Below are positions 13,256 to 22,432 of a stretch of 60,000 nucleotides of DNA, one piece after another. The notes beneath the pieces were generated by a model. It saw only the letters and a list, made by a program, of their open reading frames with translations. It ran no database searches and was not told the DNA's origin. Made by a program: the position numbers and the translations under genes. Position 1 is the first letter of the stretch. The number at the start of each line of letters is the position of its first letter. The DNA is from Membranipora membranacea (lineage: Eukaryota > Bryozoa > Gymnolaemata > Cheilostomatida > Membraniporidae), in the NCBI GenBank assembly GCA_914767715.1, contig OU612067.1:16871001-16931000 (forward strand). Direction: 5' to 3'.

Positions 13256-14171
13256 ATGATCAGATCGTCCTTAAATGACTATTCACTTTATGTAGCTTCT
13301 ATTTATATATAGATATCTTCAAAAATAAACACCGTTACTCTTTCTTCATGTGCACTGAGTCTGAGCATTCCAGTAACTCTTAAAGTGATTCATTAACTCT
13401 TAAACTCTTAATACCAGTATATTAAAGTGATACATCTATGTTTTATGTAGTAATATGATACTCCAATGCTATGCTTTTCTCATAGAAATTTGTAATTTCT
13501 GTCACTATGTTATGTCAACAAATTCCGATTTCAAATGAAAGCATTCAAAATATATTACAATATTTCTTTTTCAATAATATTCAAAAAATAAAACGAAATA
13601 CAAATCTCGCATGAATCACATACATGTGTCTTCTATACTTTATGTAGTGAAATGGTATTCATATCTGAAACAAGGGATTGTTGAATTAAACATGGTGCCA
13701 GTATACTATATACAAGATAATAATAGTTTTGCTTTTAGAAAAGGTCGAAACTCTCAGTGTCACAATTATGACAATACTGTATCACTGAACCCAACGGGTC
13801 TCTCAGTTGAAAACTGTTGCTAGCTGATCGTTTCTTGCTGATAAGGTGAACGAGATGAGAGGAACATTCAAATAGTTTTTAAAACGCCCGAAGGAAGTTG
13901 ATCTGTCAAACTGCAATAATAAGGTATCAGCTGAGGCTTAGATCTGGAATAGTCAGCTTGCTTCTATTTGACATTATAGTGTTATTATACGCTTTTTTCT
14001 GGAGTGGCAGGCCACTATGGTTGTACACCATTGACCTCTCTTGTTCTAGCTTTTCACGCATAGCGCACTATGGTTTGTAAAGCGCATGTGTTGCGCTGTC
14101 AGAGACCCTAGCATGCAGACATTGTTCCTAGTTCTCTATAAAATACACTTTGTTTATTATTATTGGTGAGA

Positions 14172-14235
14172 AAGTTTCCAATAGGAGTAATAATATTACT
14201 CCTATTGGAAACTTATAGGCTATATTATAGCCTAT
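14172..14235. repeat. Two abutting palindromes
   Basis: Positions 14172-14214 form a palindrome with 21-bp arms (AAGTTTCCAATAGGAGTAATA) around one base. A second palindrome, ATAGGCTATA/TATAGCCTAT, follows directly at 14215-14235. Only the left arm (GTGAGAAAGTTTCC, then AGTAAT) has a homologue in the gene 2 flank at 18998-19022, so the right arm arose by inverted duplication after the gene copies separated. Confidence 0.8.
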
Positions 14236-14924
14236 AATGTATTGACGGGGGGAGGGGGCGTCAAGCGAGGGGCAAAAGTCTGGGGGGCTCAGACTAAATC
14301 AAACACTATATAGGAGGTACATCTCAATTCATGCGACAATTTAGGAATTACATTGCAAATTTCTCCTGCCTGTAATATTTCTCAAAAACATTTTTCAGAT
14401 CGAAATGATTAATTTAGGAATTAGCTTCTCAATCACATAGAGCAGATGACTAATTAACACCAAAATACAGCTGGGGGTAGTTAGGCACTCAAAATGTGGC
14501 GGGATAGCTATTGGGATAGCTACTGGGGGGGGGGGGGGGGGCTGATCACTTAAGGTGTTTATAGGGCACTGTCCTGTCCCTATGCAACTAGGAGACTCAT
14601 ATCTCTGTTATGATCTGAAAAGCAGCTGTGTGCCTGCTAGATACTTGGCTACAATTCAAGTCAAAAGTATCAGATTGACTCGGTGTCTCCTCCTACTCTC
14701 TAGCTCGTACTGTTTTACAAGTATTAGATATGAGGTGAATGATTTCACAATTATATGTATCAATTTATTTACAGCTGATGAAATAAAAATTTTCGGGTGA
14801 ATTGGGGCCAGAATCTATCTTATCTGTACTGCAGTGCTTATGATGATTTACCATTAGCTGCTACCCTGTTATTGATTAAAAAAAGAATAATGTTGGTAAA
14901 ATCGTAAGGTTCAGTCATGCACCT

Positions 14925-15035
14925 CATTCCGAAGAATGGGACACAATATAGGCCATAGGGTTGTGCATTAAGGGCGCGGCCGCAATGTTTGCGCCAGTTT
15001 GCTCTCAGTTTGTAGGCAGGTCGGAGCACATATGG
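14925..15035 (-). repeat. SINE body fragment, reverse orientation
   Basis: TTAAGGGCGCGGCCGCAATG, then TTGCTCTCAGTTTGTAGGC and GGTCGGAGCACA, match the reverse complement of the body of the tRNA-derived SINE in GST intron 1 (49550-49650), as well as the copy at 29335-29455. It has lost the tRNA-like head. Confidence 0.65.
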
Positions 15036-16534
15036 GGATCCAACAAGTCCCAGTAGTCATACTAGTATTACAGCTGGAATGTCAAAGAAGTTTTGAGTTT
15101 ACTGACACCCTGAGTAAAACTGAAGAAGAATAAAAGGTCACATACTAAAACTAACACTTATACGTGTATCAGGATTTGTGTCTACATCAGAATTCAGCGA
15201 TTTCACGTTATCGATGACCACATTTTTTAGTATTGTTAATGCTATAAATGTAATGGTACCATTGATAAATATTTATAGATCAGTGGTAAAATACATAGCA
15301 TGGCTATTTGTGGAGATATGCAGTGAGTATAAAACTTGTCTCAGGATCTTCAAATCTGGCAGCTTTTATGTCATGCTTTGATTGACGTCCCAGTAACAAC
15401 CATCAAAAACTCAGGCAAGCTGCTTGACAAAAGTTAACAAGAGTCAGCTATTCTAGGTTGTAAACTTGTAAACCAATCACAGATGAGTCGTGTGGTCCAG
15501 CAAGCCATACATGAATAACCATACGCTTGCTCAGGGTCAGATATGTTTCCCACATCCATATAATATATGCCAATGAATAGTACTAATTGTCGATCCTGCT
15601 ATTCACTCTGCAACCCACTCAGCTCATATCACCCCGCCTCTTCCGCCCAATTTAACATAAGCGTTGAGACGCCTGTTAATGCTGTCCACAGAGATCAACA
15701 ATTTTATGTGTCTACTGCGTCAACAATTTTTATGCATGTTGAACAAGCTTTAGTACCATTTTTACCTAGACCACCTTGACCTTGACCCCAGAGCACCTGT
15801 GATCCATTTTATGTGGTAATAGGGTTTTTGATAATAAACTGAACTCAGCTTTGCTAAACCTTCAGCTCAATGACATTCCTTCCCAAATTAGTCACTATAA
15901 CAAACTTCAATTGGTCGACCTACAGCCAATAGCAGCCTATGATCGAGAGCAGAACTGCTCACCGTAAATCTTCAAAGTCTTAACGGCACAAACATTAGGC
16001 AAATTAAATCCATTAATTTATATTTTAATTTCTTAAATATATCACTTGGTGACTTGGGACACATATTTTGGTTGACGATTATTTTTCGATAAAGATCTTG
16101 GTTGATGCGAAGACATGCTGTAAGCAGGATGGAGGGAATGTTCTTTTGGATAATCATCCCTAAACAAATTATGCTAACAAGGACTGTAATGCTATTTCAT
16201 CAACCTTCAGCAGCCTCATTGATAACAACATTGGGGAAAATTACATGGTCAATGCAAAGCGTAACTGGAAATACACCTACATATTATATTCCCTCCCACA
16301 ATAGTACTCAAATACACATCTCGCACAGCACAAATCACCTGACAGTGAAATAGTGAGTGAGCTAACCAACATTCCCAGTCACCGTCCCCAAATTCATGAT
16401 GATGAACATTTTCTAAATGACTTTCTTGAAAAGTGCCCATCAGGACGGTATCAAACCTTAAAATACAGGAGCACATGGGGCAGAAATTCTTTATTACGCC
16501 AGGCAGCGCTGAAGCTAAATAAACTTTTGTAATA

Positions 16535-16636
16535 ACTTCCAGCCACAGAAACTTTTTACATTTATTTTTAAGTCATGTATGATATACAGTAATCATATCA
16601 TGTTAGTGATAGAAATAAAATCAATCAATCAATCAA
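16535..16636 (+). repeat. 3' end of a retroelement with (AATC)n tail
   Basis: TTCCAGCCACAGAAAC, then TATCATGTTAGTGATAGAAA, ends in tandem AATCAATCAATCAATCA. The same order recurs at 53738-53899. A shared 3' sequence ending in a tetranucleotide repeat is typical of CR1/L2-type LINEs or the SINEs they mobilise. Confidence 0.6.
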
Positions 16637-17261
16637 AAGGGATGAGTTAGTGCTACTTTGAACAATCCTGCCGTTCAGAGATCGAAGCTGCCAACTCAGC
16701 TCGTTCCAGCCCACCTATGTCATGCGGAAGGGATATTTTAAAAGTTGGAATTGAGGCACGGCGCCCCGATACCTGACTTTTGCAATATACCTCCGTCACC
16801 ACAAAGGGAAAAAACTTGTTCTAATTTTAACACATGTATTGATGAATTTCCGGGAATCCTCTGAATTTCCAGCACGTCTATCTATGCAATCATCCTTTTC
16901 TTCCTGTATTGAGCTGAAGAAGATGGCCTCATACTGAGTGCTTAATTTTGAGACAGCATATTTATCTCGACTACCAAAGATTAAGCAGTGATTCTCATAT
17001 GTATTAAACTGAATGACATAAACCCTGTCACGCGGCCACTTTTTCTAGAGTGACTGTGCGACAAGGCTAGAGAAACAGATAGTTGGAAAATTGCCTAGCA
17101 TTTAGCATCATTGTATAACGCAGGTCTATTATAATCCATTATAATCCTTCTTCTGTGTCGACATTATTGTGATGTGTAGTCTTGATTTGTCAAAATTTAA
17201 GCCAACCAGCTTTTCATTTGGTTTCAGGACTGTCGCGAAATAAATTTAATTTATGGTGACA

Positions 17262-17407
17262 TCTCATTGGCTTATGACATGAAGGGTTACACATAATTAA
17301 CGACCTTGAAAAGTATATAAACTGATACAACTAGTATCTCTGGGTATGTTTCTATCTGACATCTCAGTGATAACATCTTGGAGTTCAAAGTTCAAAGACA
17401 GTAAAAG
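17262..17407 (+). promoter_or_regulatory. Promoter and 5' non-coding exon of secreted peptide gene 2
   Basis: It shares, in order, CTCATTGGCTTATGACA (inverted CCAAT), TATATAAACTGATACAA (TATA box 17314-17321), GACATCTCAGTGAT and CTTGGAGTTCAAAGTTCAAA with the gene 1 promoter. A donor, GTAAATC, follows 17407. Conservation here is higher than in the flanking spacer, which supports function. Confidence 0.72.
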
Positions 17408-17646
17408 GTAAATCTTTTAAGTCAGTCCTGTTATGTTTGTAGACAAATGGGAAAAGTTTATAACATTGCAATAATAATATCTTTCTTTTTATCGGAGCTA
17501 GAGACTGAAAGTCGAATGTTTTATATCACATGTGACCATGTTCACTATTTTATATTCATGTGAGATATGTACTCATATAAAATGTAGCACCTCCGCTAAG
17601 GAGCTTTATTGCTGCCTTCCACAATTCCCTCTGATATATTTGTAGG

Positions 17647-18245
17647 ATGAATCTGACGGTCATATTTGCGGTGATATCAATGATGATTGCAACTGGCAGT
17701 TGCAGACTGCAAAAACAGCGTAAGTGTTAAACATATCATAGGCCTCAAAATATAGCTGATTTACAAACAGTAGTTGATAGCGTTCAAGTTTACATTTACA
17801 AACTGGTATTACTTTTGCGACTCGATTGCTAGCGTAGAGTCTGCTTGAATCAAGCCAGCATAGACTTATCAATGCAAACAAGGAAAATGATGACCGAACC
17901 TTTAAAGTCTGTGACATAAAAAATAAGTCTGTACTTAGTTTCAACATTATTTTTCATATTTTAGCATTACCACCTGATTGTCCATCCGGTATGGATGAGA
18001 TATGGTATCCATGCGATCAACCATACAGCAATCCAAACTGTATTCACCCACTTACGCAATCTAATACAGTAAATTGTCTGGCCTGCTGCCCCCGTTACTG
18101 TAAACACCCATCATACCATTTCCGTTGGAGTAATCAACCTGCATCAAAGTATGACTGCTTCCCTCGTGGAGTGAATCTGGACGGATTCTGCTGTAAACGA
18201 AAACCTCTCATCGGAATATCAGCTGATATTCCGATGGAAATATAG
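17647..18245 (+). CDS. Secreted ten-cysteine peptide, copy 2
   Basis: Exons 17647-17719 and 17965-18245 are joined in phase 1 and encode 117 aa. The signal peptide (MNLTVIFAVISMMIATGSC) shares the ISMMIATG core with the paralogues. The mature part opens PDCPSGMDEIWYPC and ends FPRGVNLDGFCCKRKP, with all ten cysteines aligned to copy 1. It carries the C-terminal tail LIGISADIPMEI, shared with copy 3 and absent from copy 1. The bases encoding that tail form a perfect 28-bp palindrome. The acceptor TTTTAG precedes the mature exon and AATAAA lies at 18436-18441. Function is unknown. The basic CCKRKP segment before the acidic-hydrophobic tail could be a processing site, but that is inference. Confidence 0.87.
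18209..18236. repeat. Perfect 28-bp palindrome inside coding sequence
   Basis: CATCGGAATATCAG is followed immediately by its exact complement CTGATATTCCGATG. It encodes the SSI-like tail ISADI region of peptide copy 2. The aligned sequence of copy 3 encodes a similar tail with no palindrome. Confidence 0.95.
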
Positions 18246-19840
18246 GGGCAGTCAGAGTGGCTTTTAATCTAAGAACAAACAAAATCAAGTTTGCTTCCAT
18301 GTTTATAGGCAGTAATAAGATTTTTTGACAAGAATGTTGCAGCTTTTAACACAATGTAATGCCTTAACATTTTTTTTCTAAACAAAGGAAAATATGTTAT
18401 GATTTTTTTTCAATATTAGTCAAAAAGAAAAACAGAATAAAAACTCCATGGACTCACCTACTTTGTATGTTTCTTATATAATATTATGTAGTAATGGTAC
18501 TTATGTTTGAAAAAAATAAAAATTCATTCAAACATAGGCCAGTATGAGCTCTTCATAAAACCCTGAGATAAACATTTAGTTTTCGAAAAAGTAGAAACAG
18601 GTACCTCAGCCATTAATGAACTACTTGAGCTTGAGAAAAGCCCATGAAGAAGAGGGGTCTTTGATTTAGAAACTGCTAAAATTATTATGCTGAGGTTACC
18701 AAGATAAACATCAAACTTGTCTTTAAATCGCCAAAACCATCATGATCTGTTGAACTTCAATAGAATAGAACATTGGTCAGCCATCGCCAGCTGTTACCAT
18801 CCTACAGTGTAGTGTTCTTGAACGCTTTTTTATTAGAGAAGCAGTCAATCATGGTTGTACACCATTGATGTTTAACTTCTAGTTCTCCCTTCAGAGCAAC
18901 CAATGGTTTTGTCCAGTGCCATGTAGTGTTGCTGTGAGGGCCTATCTTACAGACTTTATCCATTATAGTTTTTAGTACAATTTGTTCATTATTTGGTGAG
19001 AAAGCTTGCAATATGAGTAATGTTTCGGCAAACAAATTGTGACAACTGCAATCGATATAATATTGTCTTTAACTGTTGACCATACCAAACAGTAGGTAGG
19101 AGGCAACTTCTCAATTGATGCTGACATTGATGATTTGCAATGAAGCGTTGCCCTGCCCTAACTGAAAATTCTTTTATTTTGTTAAAATATGATTCATTTT
19201 GGGAGTTATTTTCTCTGTCACATAAAGTTTGCAAAAAAAATTAAGCGGCTGAGATACTTGGCTTAATGAACTCCCTCTCCCTCTCCCTCTCCCTCTCCCT
19301 CTCCCTCTCCCTCTCCCTCTCCCTCTCCCTCTCCCTCTCCCTCTCCCTCTCCCTCTCCCTCTCCCTCTCCCTCTCCCTGAGAGGAGAGAAGAGGAAATGT
19401 TTATAAATCACCAATTAACAGTGCAAATACTCATAGCATGTGAGCTTCATCTACAGCATGTTTTGATTCAATGGCAGATTGGCTGTACTATGAACTCTCG
19501 GCAGCAAAGTTGAAGTGTGTTCCAAAGAAACTTGTACACCATCCAACAGATATAACACTGTAATGATGGTGGTTAGTGAACAAGGCATCTTTATATTTAT
19601 TATCTTCCGACAATTTTATTATTTTCTAGAGGGAATGTCCCATATATTGGGTTGCAGTTTTTCATTGCCATAAACAAAATTTACTGGATTGTACCTAGTA
19701 ATTCTGAATGCAGGCAAATCGGATCATACTTGATATAGATTAAACCGTAAGCAGGGTTCACCACTGCCGTAACAACCATTATTTCTAGCGCTCAACACCC
19801 AAATTGAGTTCTTTCAAGGTTTTAGCGTCGTGACATGTTC
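18246..19840. other. Spacer between peptide genes 2 and 3
   Basis: The 3' UTR of gene 2 is followed by sequence homologous to the gene 1 flank, then a hexanucleotide microsatellite. I see no exon or RNA gene. Reverse-strand open frames at 18802-19234 are not conserved in the other units. Confidence 0.5.
19271..19378 (+). repeat. (CTCCCT)18 microsatellite
   Basis: Eighteen uninterrupted copies of CTCCCT fill exactly 108 bp. The pyrimidine-only strand is a mirror-repeat tract able to form triplex DNA. The perfect array suggests recent expansion and probable length polymorphism. Confidence 0.97.
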
Positions 19841-20267
19841 CTAAAATAGATTGAACTGCTGCATAAATTATGGCAGGGCAAAGTTTTATTCCATTTTGAG
19901 TTGGTAAATTATGGAACATGTAGGAATCAATAGGAATTCTGATAGGATAAGTTACAACCAACCAATGGCAGCCTTGCAAGCACGGAACCATTCACCATCA
20001 ATTCTCATAAGTCCTGCTTAACACTGACATTTGTAGACATACGTGCAGTAAGTCAACCCAAAATATGTTAAACTTGATTAACTCACATTTCCATTTCCTC
20101 AAGTATAAGGATTAGTACACACAACCTGTCATATGTTTTTGGTTAAGTACAGCTTTGCAGTGAAATTTTGGAGTTGAGCTATGAAGTGTGAAACATCTTT
20201 TGCATAGTTTTTCTAATTCCGAGCCAATCAGCTTTCAACACAGTTTTCTCCTATGCACCATTGGCCG

Positions 20268-20427
20268 CATCTTTGGCTTAGGGCCAGAAGGATTATCATA
20301 AATTATGAGCATGGAAAGTATGAAACCTGGTGAAACATGATATGAATTGGTAACTCAGCATTGGAACTTGATAACAGGACTGTAATTGCCCACTCTTATA
20401 TAGTTTAACTGCAGAGACAAATCAAAG
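20268..20427 (+). promoter_or_regulatory. Diverged promoter and 5' non-coding exon of peptide gene 3
   Basis: TTTGGCTTAGGGCCAGAAGG, then ATGGAAAGTATGAAAC, aligns with the promoters of genes 1 and 2, but the TATATAAA box has become TATGAAAC. A different TATA-like site, TTATATAG, lies about 75 bp downstream at 20397-20404. AATCAAAG followed by donor GTAAATG ends the inferred 5' exon at 20427. Expression may therefore differ from the other copies. Confidence 0.55.
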
Positions 20428-20738
20428 GTAAATGTTTGTAGAGTCTATCTTTTGTTGCCATAGGCAATAAATCTGTTGCATTTTCCAGTACAACAAATTT
20501 GTAACACTATAATAGGAGCAAAGAGTATCAGTTCCATGTTACTCCTCGATAGAAATGAGAATCAATTCTTTCACTCATTATTATGGCCACTGACTGTTTG
20601 TCAGTAAATGTTTTGTTAATATGTGAGAGTAAACAGTTTAGATTTATTTGTGTTACCTAATATCGTACTTCCAGCAGGGCGCTTTATTTCTCACGCCAAC
20701 ACGACGGTCCTCTGAAAGGTGTTTTTTATTTTTGTAGG

Positions 20739-21265
20739 ATGAAGCTATGCGTAATATTCCCTCTGATTTCAATGATGGTTGCAACTGTCATTTGTGGTAA
20801 GTGTGTAATGTTTTCTTCCCTAGGTTAAATCTATTTCCTGTTAAATTGGCATATTTTTCTCATGTCTTGTGAAATGGGGCAGGTTAGTCGTTGTGATTGC
20901 TGGTGAGCCAACAAATGTCTTTGTACTCTGTAAGATGGGTCTAGAAATTGATTGTTATTATTTATAATGTTTTAGAACAGCTTGAATGCCCAGGAGGTAT
21001 GGATTACGTATGGCATCCATGTAATTCTCCATTCAGCGACCCCGGCTGTATCCGTCCCCTAGGTCAAGGTATAACAGGAAACTGCCTGACTTGCTGCCTA
21101 AGATCACGTCACTGCCATGACCCCTACCATTACCGACTGAGTAATTATCCTACAAAGAAATATGGGTGCTTTCCCAGAGGAAGAGACCTTGTTGGCTTCT
21201 GTTGTAAACGAAAAGCTCTCATTGGAGTAGCAGATTCTGATATTCCTATGGAACTATCGGGGTAA
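20739..21265 (+). CDS. Secreted ten-cysteine peptide, copy 3
   Basis: Exons 20739-20796 and 20976-21265 join in phase 1 and encode 115 aa. The signal peptide is shorter (MKLCVIFPLISMMVATVIC) and lacks the basic spacer of copy 1. The mature part opens ECPGGMDYVWHPC and ends FPRGRDLVGFCCKRKA, followed by the tail ADSDIPMELSG. All ten cysteines align. Replacements cluster between cysteines 6 and 8, where this copy has extra Arg and His (LRSRHCHDPYHYRLSNYP). The intron is the shortest of the three (179 bp) and lacks hairpin insertions. It is the most diverged copy in promoter and signal peptide but shows no defect, so I regard it as functional. Confidence 0.87.
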
Positions 21266-22425
21266 TGATCATAATTATCATGTTTACTCTGGTCCGAGCA
21301 CTGTATGTAGTCACTATAACACATTTTAACAAAATATTTAATTTTCCTTAGCAAAAATTCTACTGTGTGTAAAAGCTGGAGGACAGAGAGACCTACACAA
21401 AACGAACATTTTTTTGCTATGTTTCTTATACGCTAAAAAAACTTGTGATTTTGTTTAAAAAAAAATTACGTCGAAACAAATGGCTTGTAAATTGATTCAT
21501 TTACAAAATGCTACTTTCTTTAGTATATAAAGAAGACAACAAACAAAACCAACCATCCTCTTTATGTGTTATCAACAGCAAAATCTTTCTTTTTTTATTA
21601 ATTATTGATAATTTGTTACACTATCATTATCAATGAGTTGCCTGTGCATTGACAGAGACCAAATGACATGCAGTGTAACATATTGTTGTGATCTGAAGCT
21701 TATACCGAAAAATTCATTATATTGTTTCAAACAATCTTTTTTTATTTCTCTCGTAACGGTAATGTAGATCAGTAAGCAAATTAATCCAAGAGATGGCAAA
21801 CCAAATGTGTAAATAATTGTAACAAAAAAGTACAAATAAGTCCAAGTGAATCTGAAATTTGAACAGTGGAGAAATAAAATAAAGATATTTCATTTTGTTT
21901 AAAAAGTACAATGAGGTAAAAAGAAACAAACTTAACAGAACTAAAAACATGGTACAAAACTTTTTCATCGCTGTTATAATGAAAACCAGGTCATACATTT
22001 CGGACTCACTTGATTTTGCACAATACGGGCCATTATCTGTAAGATGGCTGCACACATGGGCGACACCATTCAGTATACTTTCTACATTAGTCTATTGCAG
22101 TTCTGGTTATCCATCTTGGAGGAGTGTAGTTCGATACAAACCAGATTTGTTCCACATGAGAGGGACAATTCTTCAGAACACAATCACAATTCAGAGTTAT
22201 TTGTTGTAAAAGAAGGGGTAGTCTTTGTGAAATGCAAACACAAGCAATAGCTATTCGTACATTTCAAAATAATTCCGTTGATACAACTATGCACAATTTC
22301 AAAGTCATTTCAGACATTGTTTTCTCACAGTTCTGGTTATACATCTTGGAGGAGGGTAGGTAATTGCAAACCAGATTTGTTTCACATGAGAGTGAAGGTT
22401 CTCAAAAGATAATCACAGTTCTGAC
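21266..22425. other. Convergent 3' flanks of peptide gene 3 and RMI1
   Basis: The two genes converge here. There is no exon. Reverse-strand frames at 21602-22055 are AT-rich and lack splice or motif support. The right end holds a duplicate of the RMI1 3' terminus. Confidence 0.45.
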
Positions 22426-22432
22426 TTATTTG
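22092..22432. repeat. Direct repeat of the RMI1 3' end, 230-bp period
   Basis: CAGTTCTGGTTAT, CATCTTGGAGGAG, CAAACCAGATTTGTT and CACATGAGAG occur in the same order at 22099-22210 and 22329-22432. The right copy covers the RMI1 stop codon and proximal 3' UTR; the left copy lies beyond it. A local tandem duplication of the 3' UTR is the simplest explanation. Confidence 0.75.

Larger units (their letters stand above)
13256..15640. other. Spacer between peptide genes 1 and 2
   Basis: After the gene 1 3' UTR no exon is visible. The part at 13900-14220 is homologous to the gene 2 3' flank at 18770-19030. The spacer also holds a 43-bp palindrome, a G tract at about 14525-14541 and a SINE body. An open frame at 13611-13823 has no counterpart in the other two units and I do not regard it as a gene. 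Confidence 0.5.
9640..21300 (+). repeat. Three tandemly duplicated gene units
   Basis: Homology between units extends outside the genes. The sequence around TTAATGCTGTCCA (15678) matches 9671. The stretch with an ACCAATAGCAGC-like core recurs at 9770, 15915 and 19960. GAAAATTACATGGTCA recurs at 10110 and 16238. The 3' flank ATGGTTGTACACCATTGA recurs at 14018 and 18850. The units start near 9.64, 15.67 and 19.85 kb, so copies are about 6.0, 4.2 and at least 1.5 kb long. Divergence is substantial (many indels), so the triplication is old compared with the GST duplication at the right of the window. Confidence 0.75.

Noticed and set aside
21602-22055. Reverse-strand frames with hydrophobic segments suggesting membrane proteins
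   Set aside because: The composition is simply AT-rich (Phe, Leu, Tyr codons), with no splice context or similarity to the other gene units.
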